Source of the DNA: Pseudomonas sp. BBP2017
GTDB lineage: Bacteria > Pseudomonadota > Gammaproteobacteria > Pseudomonadales > Pseudomonadaceae
DNA: 64,000 nt
NCBI RefSeq assembly: GCF_003024385.1
Contig: NZ_PVZN01000020.1
Span: 1 to 64,000, forward strand
Reading direction: 5' to 3'
Of this stretch, positions 51,680 through 60,800 are shown piece after piece. The notes under the pieces were generated by a model. It saw nothing but the letters and a program-made list of their open reading frames with translations, searched no databases and had not been told where the DNA came from. The position numbers and the translations under genes are program-made. Position 1 is the first letter of the stretch; each line of letters begins with the position of its first letter.

Positions 51680-53179
51680 ATGAAGAAGACAGTAGGTGTA
51701 CTTTCAGGCCTGGTAGTTGCCGTGGCTGCAGCCTGCACGGCCGGTGCCTGGTACACCGGCAAGCAATTGCCTGAAGTGCTCGAGCAGGCCATGGCGCAAG
51801 CCAATGTTCAGCTCAAGCAGTCGTCGGGGTTGAGCGGCAAAGTGACCCTGGAACTGACGTCGCTGGAGTCACACCTGTTCTCCAGTACTGCGCATTACCG
51901 GGTCAAGGTCACAGAGCTTAAGGGCGCTGATGCGTCGGGAAGTTTCGAGCTGGGTTTTGTCGATCATATCGAGCACGGCCCGCTGCCCTGGAGTCGGCTC
52001 AAGGCGTTGAAACTCATGCCGGTGATGGCGGCCAGCAACTACGCCTTGGAGAAGGACGCGTTCACCGCCGAGTGGTTCGCCGCCAGCGGTGAGGTGCCGC
52101 CGGTATTCGGGCAGAACAGCCTGGGCTACGACGGCTCGACAGAAGGCACGCTGACCATGCCGCCGATGCAAGTGACCGAGGTGGGTGGGGCCACGACCAA
52201 ATTCTCCGGTCTGGTGCTTCAGGCCAGCGGCACGCGCGATGGCGAGCAGATCAAGTTCAGTGGTGCTGCGCCGAGCTTTAGCCTGAACCATGTCGATGAG
52301 CAAAGCGGGCGGTTGAAGATAGAGCTCAAGAACCTGAGCCTTGTCGGTGACTTGAACAAGACACCCTATGGTTTCTATGTCGGGCGCACCGACATGATGC
52401 TCGACCAGGTCAGTGCGAGTATCGGCGAGGAGCAGAAAGTACTGTTGTTGAAGCAACTTGAGCAGCGCAGCGAGTCCCGGGCGGATGGCGATCAGTTTGG
52501 CGGGAGCATTGTCTACAAAGTTGGCGACATCAACTTTGATGGCCAGCCGGTAGGTTCCAGTGCAATGGTCTGGAACATGAAGAACATTGATATGCCAGCC
52601 ATGCAGACCTTGCTTGCCTGGTACCAGAGCCGTCTGCCGGAGTTCGAGGCAGCAGCAGCGCAAGGTCAGGTTTTGCCGTCCTTGCCGATGACCGAGGCAG
52701 AAAAAGCCCAGGTCAGCGCCAATGTCCAGCAACTACTGGCCGCGAAGCCGCAGATTGCCCTGGAGGACTTCTCGTTCAAGACTGCCAATGGGGAAAGTCA
52801 CTTCAAGCTGAGTGTCGATCTGGGCAAGCCGTCTTCCCTGGAGCTGCCATCGGCTGAACTGTACAAACAGATGATCACCCAGGTGCAAAGCACACTGCAG
52901 TTGTCCAAACCCATGATTGGCGACCTGGCAACCTTGCAGGCCCGCCTGCAGGGCCAGAGCGACGCGCAGGTGCTTGCCCAGCAAGCGTCGCAAACCGGGG
53001 AAATGGTCGGCATGATGGCCGTGCAGAGCCAGATGGCCACGGTGCAGGGCAACGACATCCTGGCGAGCGTGCACTACGCCGACGGCATGATCGACTTCAA
53101 TGGCCAGAAAATGACCGTCGAGCAGTTTGCCAGCCTGATCATGGCCAACCTTGGCGCCATGCGCCCGACCGAAGGCTGA
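51680..53179 (+). CDS. DUF945 (YdgA-type) periplasmic protein
   Basis: 499 residues. An N-terminal hydrophobic segment (MKKTVGVLSGLVVAVAAACTAGAWYTG) acts as a signal anchor. The long extracytoplasmic part is beta-rich with DUF945 features (HIEHGPLPW near 100, and repeated VYKVGDINFDGQPVG). The family is exported and unstudied, with weak links to envelope or motility phenotypes. The start at 51680 is at the signal segment; a longer frame from 51602 overlaps the previous gene. Confidence 0.85.
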   Translation: MKKTVGVLSGLVVAVAAACTAGAWYTGKQLPEVLEQAMAQANVQLKQSSGLSGKVTLELTSLESHLFSSTAHYRVKVTELKGADASGSFELGFVDHIEHGPLPWSRLKALKLMPVMAASNYALEKDAFTAEWFAASGEVPPVFGQNSLGYDGSTEGTLTMPPMQVTEVGGATTKFSGLVLQASGTRDGEQIKFSGAAPSFSLNHVDEQSGRLKIELKNLSLVGDLNKTPYGFYVGRTDMMLDQVSASIGEEQKVLLLKQLEQRSESRADGDQFGGSIVYKVGDINFDGQPVGSSAMVWNMKNIDMPAMQTLLAWYQSRLPEFEAAAAQGQVLPSLPMTEAEKAQVSANVQQLLAAKPQIALEDFSFKTANGESHFKLSVDLGKPSSLELPSAELYKQMITQVQSTLQLSKPMIGDLATLQARLQGQSDAQVLAQQASQTGEMVGMMAVQSQMATVQGNDILASVHYADGMIDFNGQKMTVEQFASLIMANLGAMRPTEG

Positions 53180-53182
53180 TGG

Positions 53183-53224
53183 CTTGCCCCGGGGCGACAA
53201 GTCAGTCGTTCCGGGGCTTGTTTC
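53183..53224 (+). terminator. Probable terminator after the DUF945 gene
   Basis: The stem GCCCCGG (53186-53192) with CCGGGGC (53211-53217) has an inner CGAC/GTCG pair and then a short T-rich run. Confidence 0.6.
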
Positions 53225-53415
53225 ACTAAAAAAACCTTTTGAATTCATCCGATTATCTGTAGCCTTCGGCATCCTATAAAACCCGAGGCCGCAGAAGGTC
53301 TTTGGTTCTGCCTGCAATGCCGTTCAGCGCTTTGCCTGCAGAGCCGGCAACCGATTTGCCAGGGCTCGGTGATACACTCGACTTACGCGCTCAAGCGCCT
53401 GCAGGTCCAGCGATC

Positions 53416-54474
53416 ATGACCCATATTTCCGAACGCCTTTTGGTCCAAGCCCACCTCGATGCCAAGCAGCCCAAGCCGCTGACACCCGAGCAAGAGGCTG
53501 ACTACCGCGCCGCCATCGCCGCCGAGCTCAAGGCGCAGAATGCGGTGCTGGTTGCCCATTACTACTGTGATCCAGTGATCCAGGCACTGGCCGAGGAAAC
53601 CGGCGGCTGCGTGTCCGACTCGCTGGAAATGGCCCGTTTCGGCAACAAGCACCCAGCCAGCACAGTGATCGTCGCCGGCGTGCGCTTCATGGGCGAGACG
53701 GCAAAAATCCTCAACCCGGAAAAGCGCGTACTGATGCCGACCCTGGAAGCGACCTGTTCGCTTGACCTGGGTTGCCCGGTCGAAGAGTTTTCGGCGTTCT
53801 GCGACAAACACCCGGAACGCACCGTGGTGGTTTATGCCAACACCTCGGCGGCGGTCAAAGCCCGTGCCGACTGGGTGGTGACCTCCAGCTGCGCGCTGGA
53901 AATCGTCGAGAGCCTGATGGACAACGGCGAAACCATCATCTGGGGCCCGGACCAGCACTTGGGCCGTTACATCCAGAAACAGACCGGCGCTGACATGCTG
54001 CTCTGGGATGGCGCCTGCATCGTCCATGAAGAGTTCAAGTCGCGGCAGTTGGCCGATATGAAGGCCTTGTACCCCGATGCCGCGATCCTGGTGCACCCGG
54101 AGTCGCCGGAAGCAGTGATTGATCTGGCGGATGCCGTCGGCTCTACCAGTCAGCTTATTGCTGCGGCGCAAACCCTGCCGAACAAGACCTTCATCGTCGC
54201 TACTGACCGCGGTATCTTCTACAAGATGCAGCAGCTGTGCCCGGACAAGGTCTTCATCGAGGCGCCAACGGCCGGTAACGGGGCGGCCTGCCGTAGCTGC
54301 GCCCATTGCCCGTGGATGGCCATGAACACCTTGGAGCGCACCCTGCAGTGCCTGCGTGAGGGCAGCAACGAGATATTCGTCGAACCTGCGCTGATTCCCC
54401 AGGCGATCAAGCCGCTCAAGCGCATGCTCGATTTTACCCAGGCGGCGCGGATGAAGTTGTCGGGTAACGCTTGA
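53416..54474 (+). CDS. nadA: Quinolinate synthase NadA
   Basis: 352 residues. NadA is a [4Fe-4S] enzyme that condenses iminoaspartate with dihydroxyacetone phosphate to quinolinate for NAD. Conserved blocks are VLVAHYYCDPVIQALAEETGG, VRFMGETAKILNPEKRVLMP, WGPDQHLGRYI and the cluster cysteines in LEATCSLDLGCP, VTSSCALEIVE and NGAACRSCAHCPWMAMNT. The start MTHISERLLVQAH at 53416 matches the family; the 38-codon upstream extension is not supported. Confidence 0.95.
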   Translation: MTHISERLLVQAHLDAKQPKPLTPEQEADYRAAIAAELKAQNAVLVAHYYCDPVIQALAEETGGCVSDSLEMARFGNKHPASTVIVAGVRFMGETAKILNPEKRVLMPTLEATCSLDLGCPVEEFSAFCDKHPERTVVVYANTSAAVKARADWVVTSSCALEIVESLMDNGETIIWGPDQHLGRYIQKQTGADMLLWDGACIVHEEFKSRQLADMKALYPDAAILVHPESPEAVIDLADAVGSTSQLIAAAQTLPNKTFIVATDRGIFYKMQQLCPDKVFIEAPTAGNGAACRSCAHCPWMAMNTLERTLQCLREGSNEIFVEPALIPQAIKPLKRMLDFTQAARMKLSGNA

Positions 54475-54481
54475 GGGATCT

Positions 54482-54548
54482 ATCGCGGGGCAAGCCCGCT
54501 CCCATAGGGATCACCTAACCCCCGGTGGGAACGGGCTTGCCCCGCGAT
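54482..54548. repeat. Dispersed palindromic repeat between nadA and bepA
   Basis: The 23-nt arms at 54482-54504 and 54526-54548 have a single mismatch and surround a 21-bp spacer. The arm sequence is the same as in the repeat at 22301. It sits between convergent stops. Confidence 0.85.
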
Positions 54549-54561
54549 GCTTTTCAAATCA

Positions 54562-55995
54562 CTAGCGCATCATGTCCTTGACCATCCGCTGCTGCTCCAG
54601 CAGCTCGCGCTGACGCGCATCGATCTTCGACGCCAGTACGAAGTTGTTGCCAGCCCGCTGCTTGGCATAGTCGAGCTGCTGCAGCGCCTGATCAAAGTCG
54701 CCCACCAGGGCAAAGTACTCGGCACGCGCCTGGTGCAAGCCGATGGTATTGCCGGACAAACCGCGAACCTCAGCCACGTCATACCAGACATCCGGATCAT
54801 CCGGGCGATTCTTGAGCAGCGCATCCAGGGCCTTTTCCGCTTCAGCCGGACGGTTTTGCTTAAGCAGCAGGTCAATCCGCGCCTGTTGCAACGGGTAATT
54901 CGCCGGGTACAACGTACGCATGCGCTCGACCCGCTGCTGGGCATCGGCCAGACGATTGTTGGTAACGTCCAGGTCGATCTGCGCCAGGTTGTAGGTGACG
55001 TCGTTGGGCGCCTTGTCCAGCAAGGGCTTGAGCGCATCCCGCGCCTCGTTGAGGCGGCCACCTTTGATCAGCGCCAGGGCCAGACCGTAGCGGGCTGAGT
55101 CGAGCTTCGGGTTCTCATCCAGCTGGGCGCGGAAGCGTTTGGCGGCAAGGCCTGGGGTGCCTTCATAGATCAATGCCACCCGCGCGCGGATCAGTTGATA
55201 GCGCTGACTGTCTTCGGTGCCGCCCGTGGGCGCTTGCTCTGCACGGTTGCGGGTGTCAGCAATCCGTGATTCGGTGACCGGGTGAGTCAGGAGGAATTCC
55301 GGCGGCTTGGCATCGTAGCGGTACTGACGCATCAGGCGTTCGAACATGCTTGGCATGTTGCGCGGGTCGTAGCCGGCTTTTTCCAGGTTCTGGATGCCGA
55401 TACGGTCGGCTTCCTGTTCGTTTTGCCGGGAGAAGCGCCGCTGCTCCTGAATCGCTGCAGCCTGGGTGCCGGCAATCGCGGCGATACCGGCATCGCCGGC
55501 ACCGGCGGCGGCAGCGACGATGCCGACCAGCAGCGCACCCATCATCGGCAGTTGCATACGCTGCTGAGCCTCGACGCCGCGGGCAAAGTGGCGTTGCGAC
55601 AAGTGCGCCAGTTCGTGGGCCAGTACCGAGGCATACTCGCCTTCGCTCTGGGCGTTGAGGAACAGGCCACCGTTGACCCCGACAATCCCGCCTGGGGCGG
55701 CAAAGGCATTGAGCTCACGGCTGTCGATGAGGATGAATTCCAGGCGTCGATCTTGCAGCTGGCTGGTTTCAGCCAGGCGGTAGACGCTGGTTTCGACATA
55801 GTCCTTGAGCTGGGGATCGTTCAGTTGATTGACATTGCCCCGCAGCAGACTCAGCCAGGCACGGCCCAACTGATGTTCCTGTTGCGGGGAAACAATGGCA
55901 GAACTGGCGTCGCCAAGTGACGGCAGGTCGTCGGCATGGCTGGGCAGCGCCATCAAACAGGCCAGCGTCAGCAGGGTAGGGCGCAGTAAATTCAT
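54562..55995 (-). CDS. bepA: Outer-membrane assembly metalloprotease/chaperone BepA (YfgC)
   Basis: 477 residues: a signal peptide to about residue 21, an M48 zinc protease domain with HELAH (His127-Glu128-His131) and the third ligand in EQEADRIG, then C-terminal TPR repeats (from about 270). It degrades or promotes assembly of stalled LptD and BAM substrates. The start MNLLRPTLL at 55995 fits the signal peptide. Confidence 0.92.
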   Translation of the reverse strand: MNLLRPTLLTLACLMALPSHADDLPSLGDASSAIVSPQQEHQLGRAWLSLLRGNVNQLNDPQLKDYVETSVYRLAETSQLQDRRLEFILIDSRELNAFAAPGGIVGVNGGLFLNAQSEGEYASVLAHELAHLSQRHFARGVEAQQRMQLPMMGALLVGIVAAAAGAGDAGIAAIAGTQAAAIQEQRRFSRQNEQEADRIGIQNLEKAGYDPRNMPSMFERLMRQYRYDAKPPEFLLTHPVTESRIADTRNRAEQAPTGGTEDSQRYQLIRARVALIYEGTPGLAAKRFRAQLDENPKLDSARYGLALALIKGGRLNEARDALKPLLDKAPNDVTYNLAQIDLDVTNNRLADAQQRVERMRTLYPANYPLQQARIDLLLKQNRPAEAEKALDALLKNRPDDPDVWYDVAEVRGLSGNTIGLHQARAEYFALVGDFDQALQQLDYAKQRAGNNFVLASKIDARQRELLEQQRMVKDMMR

Positions 55996-56103
55996 GCACG
56001 AAGCTCTGGTCGACAAAGAACCTTACTGTAGCTGGCTCACACGTTGACGACCAGTGGCGGTATTCTACGAAGCTTGATTGATTCTGCCTGCCTGGAGCAA
56101 CCG

Positions 56104-56343
56104 ATGAGCGATATCCTGACGTTTGACGCTGAACTCGACGCCTGCGGCCTGAACTGCCCGCTACCGTTGCTCAAGGCGAAGATGGAGCTCAATCGTCTGG
56201 CCAGTGGCGCGGTACTCAAGGTGATCGCCACCGATGCCGGGTCGCAACGCGATTTTCGCACTTTTGCCAAATTGGCCGGTCATACGCTGCTGCTCGAAAC
56301 TGCCGAGGAAGGTGTGTACACCTATTGGCTGCGCAAAGCCTGA
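56104..56343 (+). CDS. TusA/SirA-family sulfur carrier protein
   Basis: 79 residues. The active Cys18 is in CGLNCPLPLLKAK (CPxP signature). TusA-like proteins carry sulfur for tRNA thiolation or molybdenum cofactor assembly. The P. aeruginosa protein in the same place, PA1006, supports molybdenum-cofactor-dependent nitrate respiration. Start at 56104 (MSDILTFDAEL). Confidence 0.88.
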   Translation: MSDILTFDAELDACGLNCPLPLLKAKMELNRLASGAVLKVIATDAGSQRDFRTFAKLAGHTLLLETAEEGVYTYWLRKA

Positions 56344-56365
56344 GTTTTTTTCCTAAGGATCGTCA

Positions 56366-57436
56366 ATGTTCAAGGTGCTTCGCGACTGGATGCAACGCTA
56401 CTTCTCCGATGAAGAAGCAGTGGTATTGGCGGTCTTGCTGTTTCTGGCCTTCACTGCCGTCCTGACCCTGGGCGGTATGCTCGCTCCGGTGCTTGCCGGT
56501 ATGGTCCTGGCGTTCCTCATGCAAGGGCTGGTCAACGCCCTGGAGCGGTTGCGGGTGCCGACTCGCTATGCCGTCGGCCTGGTCTTCGCCCTGTTCATGG
56601 GCGCCCTGGCGGTGTTTCTGCTGGTTCTGGTGCCGTTGCTCTGGCATCAGTTGATCACCCTGTTCAACGAGCTGCCAGGCATGCTGGGCAAGTGGCAATC
56701 GCTCTTGCTGTTGTTGCCTGAGCGATATCCACATCTGGTTTCCGATGAGCAGGTGCTGCGCGCGATCGAGGCCATGCGCGGCGAGATCGGCAAGTTCGGG
56801 CAGTGGGCGTTGACTTTTTCGCTGTCCAGCCTGCCGTTGCTGGTCAATATCATGATCTACCTGGTGCTGGTGCCGATCCTGGTGTTCTTCTTTCTCAAGG
56901 ACCGCGAGCTGATTGCCCGCTGGGTCAGTGGTTACCTACCGCGTGAGCGGGGGTTGATGACCCGGGTGGCCGAGGAAATGAACCGCCAGATTGCCAACTA
57001 CATTCGCGGCAAAGGCATCGAGATCCTGATCTGTGGTGTGGCGACCTACATCGCCTTCATCGCCCTGGGGCTCAACTATGCGGCGCTGCTGGCGTTGCTG
57101 GTGGGGTTGTCGGTGGTGGTGCCGTATGTCGGCGCGGTGGTGGTCACAGTGCCAGTCACCCTGATTGCCTTGTTCCAGTGGGGCTGGGGCGATCAGTTCA
57201 TCTACCTGATGGCGGTGTACGCAATCATCCAGGCCCTGGATGGCAACGTATTGGTGCCGCTGCTGTTCTCTGAGGCGGTGAGCCTGCACCCGGTAGCGAT
57301 CATCTGTGCGGTGTTGCTGTTTGGCGGGCTGTGGGGGTTCTGGGGGATCTTCTTTGCGATTCCGCTGGCGACCCTGTTCAAGGCGGTGCTTGATGCCTGG
57401 CCGCGGCGGGAGCCCGTAGTCGCGCCGCTACTTTAA
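56366..57436 (+). CDS. AI-2E family (PerM-type) inner-membrane transporter
   Basis: 356 residues with about eight membrane helices, including the family glycine-rich block LVGLSVVVPYVGAVVVTVPV near residue 255 and DGNVLVPLLFSEAVSLHPVAI. Members export diverse small molecules and ions; the cargo is not predictable. It begins 22 bp after tusA, suggesting one transcript. Confidence 0.85.
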   Translation: MFKVLRDWMQRYFSDEEAVVLAVLLFLAFTAVLTLGGMLAPVLAGMVLAFLMQGLVNALERLRVPTRYAVGLVFALFMGALAVFLLVLVPLLWHQLITLFNELPGMLGKWQSLLLLLPERYPHLVSDEQVLRAIEAMRGEIGKFGQWALTFSLSSLPLLVNIMIYLVLVPILVFFFLKDRELIARWVSGYLPRERGLMTRVAEEMNRQIANYIRGKGIEILICGVATYIAFIALGLNYAALLALLVGLSVVVPYVGAVVVTVPVTLIALFQWGWGDQFIYLMAVYAIIQALDGNVLVPLLFSEAVSLHPVAIICAVLLFGGLWGFWGIFFAIPLATLFKAVLDAWPRREPVVAPLL

Positions 57437-57447
57437 AGCCGCGCGGG

Positions 57448-57476
57448 TGTAGGAGCCGGCATTGCCGGCTCCTACA
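57448..57476. repeat. Perfect 14-bp palindrome between perM-type and bcp genes
   Basis: TGTAGGAGCCGGCA (57448-57461) and its reverse complement (57463-57476) are separated by one base. It sits in the 46-bp convergent junction and can terminate transcription both ways. The core GTAGGAGC is common in Pseudomonas intergenic repeats, as far as I recall. Confidence 0.8.
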
Positions 57477-57482
57477 AAGGCT

Positions 57483-57956
57483 TTACGCCTTGTTCAGCGC
57501 CTGCGCTTGCGCCAGTACCGCATCCACATGCCCTGGTACTTTCACGCCGCGCCAGGCCTTGCGCAGCACACCGTTCTTGTCGATCAAGAAAGTGCTGCGA
57601 TCAACGCCCATGTATTCCTTGCCATAAAGCTTCTTCAGCTTGATCACGTCGAACAACTGGCACAGGGCTTCGTCCTTGTCGCTGATCAGCTCGAAAGGGA
57701 ACGCCTGCTTGGCCTTGAAGTTTTCGTGCGACTTGATGCCGTCACGCGAAACACCGAAAACCACAGTGTTGGCCGCTTCGAAGGCAGCATGCTGATCGCG
57801 AAAGCCCTGGCCTTCGGTGGTGCAGCCCGGGGTGCTGTCCTTGGGGTAGAAGTACAGCACCACTTGCTTGCCCTTCAGATCAGCCAGGCTGACGCTCTGG
57901 TCGCTGGTGGCCTGGGCCTGGAAATCGGCGACAGGTTGGTCGAGTTCAACGGCCAT
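57483..57956 (-). CDS. bcp: Thioredoxin-dependent peroxiredoxin BCP
   Basis: 157 residues. The peroxidatic Cys45 is in STPGCTTEGQGFRD. The resolving Cys50 found in E. coli BCP is Gln here; another Cys near residue 98 (ALCQLFD) could resolve, or it may be a one-Cys type. It reduces hydroperoxides with thiol donors. It follows gcvR on the same strand with 11 bp between stop and start, so both are likely co-transcribed. Confidence 0.92.
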   Translation of the reverse strand: MAVELDQPVADFQAQATSDQSVSLADLKGKQVVLYFYPKDSTPGCTTEGQGFRDQHAAFEAANTVVFGVSRDGIKSHENFKAKQAFPFELISDKDEALCQLFDVIKLKKLYGKEYMGVDRSTFLIDKNGVLRKAWRGVKVPGHVDAVLAQAQALNKA

Positions 57957-57967
57957 GGATAGCTTCC

Positions 57968-58528
57968 TTACAGTGGGTTCTGTGGGCGCCAGGGTTCGAT
58001 CAGCGCATCCAGGTTCAGAGCGTCGGAGAAGTCCAGGAACTGGTCACGCAACCAGCTGATCTGGGTGCCGGCCGGCAGGGTCACGGTGAACGTGGCGTTG
58101 AGCATGGTGCCGCCGGTCTGTGGCGCCTGGTAGGTGTCGCAGGTCAGGTTTTCCAGCTCGACATGGTGGTCGATGAAAAACTGGCACAGCTCGTTGATGA
58201 TGTCCGGGCGATAGGCAGCGCTGACATAGGCGACATACGGCAGGGCCAGCGGGCGCACTTCAAGCTCGGCGCTACGTACCACATTCACGGTAAAGGTGTG
58301 CTTCTTGGCCAGGCCCGGCAGGGCGCCTTCAAAGCGCGCCAGGGCGTCCCAGCTGCCGGCAACCTGCAGGACCAGCGCACTGCACTCGCCGTGGCGGGTC
58401 AGGCGCGAGGTGACGACCGAGCAGCGATTGTCGTTACTGGCCCGGCACAGGATGTTGGTCAGTTCCATGGGATTGGCGCCCAGAGCACTGATGACAAGGA
58501 ATTGTTCGCGAACGGTGGGGGTGGACAT
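57968..58528 (-). CDS. gcvR: Glycine cleavage system regulator GcvR-type (ACT domain)
   Basis: 186 residues made of two ACT domains (about 8-80 and 95-180: EQFLVISALGANPMELTNIL and PYVAYVSAAYRPDIINELCQFFID). In E. coli GcvR binds glycine and restrains GcvA; here the target operon is elsewhere. It is divergent from dapA across 260 bp. Confidence 0.82.
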   Translation of the reverse strand: MSTPTVREQFLVISALGANPMELTNILCRASNDNRCSVVTSRLTRHGECSALVLQVAGSWDALARFEGALPGLAKKHTFTVNVVRSAELEVRPLALPYVAYVSAAYRPDIINELCQFFIDHHVELENLTCDTYQAPQTGGTMLNATFTVTLPAGTQISWLRDQFLDFSDALNLDALIEPWRPQNPL

Positions 58529-58788
58529 GCAGCATTCCTAAAGCGATGAGCGGTCGGTACCCGACAGGTCAGAATGGCGGGAAGGCGTGGTCCCGGGGCT
58601 CAGGATCGAGGCTTTGGGCACTGCCTGCGCAGGTTGTCGGCAGCCCGGCGGGCCGCTGTGTACCGATCAAAGAGAGAAGGGTAGCGAAAATGGCCGCCGA
58701 GGGGAATGCTCAAGCCTCCTGCTTCGCTTGTGCAAGGCCGATGGCGCCAGTACCATTACCGCTCTCTTTTTCCGGCAGGAGCAGTTTC

Positions 58789-59667
58789 ATGATTGCGGGC
58801 AGTATGGTGGCATTGGTCACACCCATGGATGCACAAGGGCGTCTTGATTGGGACAGCCTCAGCAAACTCGTGGACTTCCACCTGAAAAACGGCACCCACG
58901 CCATCGTTGCCGTCGGTACCACCGGCGAGTCGGCGACCCTCGATGTCGATGAGCACATTGAAGTCATCAAGGCTGTGGTCAAGCAGGTCAATGGCCGTAT
59001 TCCGGTGATCGCCGGTACCGGCGCCAACTCGACCCGCGAAGCCGTCGAACTGACCCGTAATGCCAAAGAAGCCGGTGCCGACGCCTGCCTGCTGGTAGTT
59101 CCGTACTACAACAAGCCGACCCAGGAAGGCCTGTACCAGCACTTCAAGCACATTGCCGAAGCCGTCGATATCCCGCAGATCCTCTACAACGTACCTGGCC
59201 GCACCTCCTGCGACATGCAGGCCGAAACGGTGATCCGTCTGTCGAGCGTGCCGAACATCATCGGTATCAAAGAAGCCACTGGCGACCTGAAACGCGCCAA
59301 GGCCATTCTTGATGGCGTGAGCAAGGACTTCATCGTGCTGTCCGGCGATGATCCGACCGCTGTCGAGCTGATCCTGCTGGGCGGCAAAGGTAACATCTCG
59401 GTTACCGCCAACGTCGCTCCGCGCGAAATGGCCGATCTGTGCGAAGCCGCCCTTGCGGGCAATGCCGAGAAGGCTCGCGCGATCAACGAAAAACTCATGC
59501 CCCTGCACAAAGACCTGTTCATCGAAGCCAACCCGATTCCGGTGAAGTGGGCTTTGGTCGAAATGGGCCTGATGCATAAAGGCATCCGCCTGCCACTGAC
59601 CTGGCTGAGCGAATCCTGTCACGATACGGTACGCCAGGCGATGCGCCAGTGCGGCCTGCAGTTTTAA
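58789..59667 (+). CDS. dapA: 4-hydroxy-tetrahydrodipicolinate synthase DapA
   Basis: 292 residues, the TIM-barrel aldolase that condenses pyruvate with aspartate semialdehyde for lysine and peptidoglycan synthesis. GTTGESATL, NVPGRTSCDM and the Schiff-base Lys in IIGIKEATGDLKRA are intact. The start MIAGSMVALVTPMD has a CAGGAG site; an in-frame extension to 58546 is not real. bamC follows 17 bp later. Confidence 0.97.
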   Translation: MIAGSMVALVTPMDAQGRLDWDSLSKLVDFHLKNGTHAIVAVGTTGESATLDVDEHIEVIKAVVKQVNGRIPVIAGTGANSTREAVELTRNAKEAGADACLLVVPYYNKPTQEGLYQHFKHIAEAVDIPQILYNVPGRTSCDMQAETVIRLSSVPNIIGIKEATGDLKRAKAILDGVSKDFIVLSGDDPTAVELILLGGKGNISVTANVAPREMADLCEAALAGNAEKARAINEKLMPLHKDLFIEANPIPVKWALVEMGLMHKGIRLPLTWLSESCHDTVRQAMRQCGLQF

Positions 59668-59684
59668 TTGAGGACGTACACCGC

Positions 59685-60800
59685 ATGAAGCGATTGGCTG
59701 GTCTTTCCGCCCTTGCCTTGATCATTTCCAGCACCAGTGGTTGTGGCTGGCTCTGGGGCGAAGAGGGTTACTTCCGTGACCGTGGCAGCGATTATCTGGA
59801 GGCCACGCAGAAGGCGCCGATGCAACTGCCACCGGACATCAGCGGCGCCAAGCGTCTTGATCCGCTACTGCCGATCCCGCGCAATGTCGCCGACGACAAC
59901 GTCAAGGGCGAGTTCGAGGTGCCGCGTCCACAGCCACTGAGCGCTGGCGCCGACATCAGCGATTTCAGCCTGCAGAAAAGCGGCAGTGCCCGTTGGGTCC
60001 TGGCCCAGCGCGCCCCGGCCGAAGTCTGGCCGGTGGCCCGGCAGTTCTTTGAAGACAACGGTTTCCGCATTGCCGAAGAGCGCCCGCAGACCGGTGAGTT
60101 CAATACCACCTGGCAGCGTTTTGACGAGCTCTCCGGGGCCATGGCCAGCCGTCTGGCCAGTGCCTCGAGCAGCCGCGACAACGAAGTGCGTGCCCGTATC
60201 CGCATTGAGCCGGGCGTGCAGCGCAACACCAGTGAAGTCTACATTGTCAGCGTTGAGCGTCCCGCGGGCAGCACCGCCGAGCCTGGTTTCCCGGCCCGTT
60301 CGGAAAACACCGGGGTCGATGCCATGCTGGTCGACGAAATGCTCGCCAGCATGACCCGTAGCGCCGAGAAGGGCGGTTCGGTGTCGTTGCTCGCTGCGCG
60401 TGATTTCGATGCGCCAAGCCGTGTCAGCCTGAGCGAAGACGGTAGCGGCAACCCGGTACTGAACCTGGGTGCTGATCTCGATCGCGCCTGGTCCAGCGTC
60501 GGCCGTGCCCTGGAACAGGGCGAATGGCGGGTGGAAGACATCAACCGCAGCCTGGGCCTGTACTACATCAACCTGGCGGAAAAAGCCGAGGTCAAAGACC
60601 AGGAGCCTGGCTTCTTCGGCAAGCTGTTCGGCAGCGCGCCGAGCAAGGAAGAGCGCGAAGCCCGTGCCGAGCGTTATCAGGTACGCCTGAGCAAGGTTGG
60701 CGACAGCGTCCAGGTCACCGTCGAGAAGAACATCAACACCGTGGCTCCGGCTGACGTCGCCCGCCGCGTGCTGAGCGTGATTCAGGACAACCTGGGTTAA
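59685..60800 (+). CDS. bamC: Outer-membrane assembly lipoprotein BamC
   Basis: 371 residues. The signal peptide ends SSTSGC, giving lipidated Cys20. Two helix-grip domains (about 95-215 and 230-370) follow, recognisable from VWPVARQFFEDNGFRIAEE and AWSSVGRALEQGEWRVEDINRS. BamC is part of the BAM complex that inserts barrel proteins. It sits between dapA and the MBL gene, the usual Pseudomonas order. Confidence 0.94.
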   Translation: MKRLAGLSALALIISSTSGCGWLWGEEGYFRDRGSDYLEATQKAPMQLPPDISGAKRLDPLLPIPRNVADDNVKGEFEVPRPQPLSAGADISDFSLQKSGSARWVLAQRAPAEVWPVARQFFEDNGFRIAEERPQTGEFNTTWQRFDELSGAMASRLASASSSRDNEVRARIRIEPGVQRNTSEVYIVSVERPAGSTAEPGFPARSENTGVDAMLVDEMLASMTRSAEKGGSVSLLAARDFDAPSRVSLSEDGSGNPVLNLGADLDRAWSSVGRALEQGEWRVEDINRSLGLYYINLAEKAEVKDQEPGFFGKLFGSAPSKEEREARAERYQVRLSKVGDSVQVTVEKNINTVAPADVARRVLSVIQDNLG

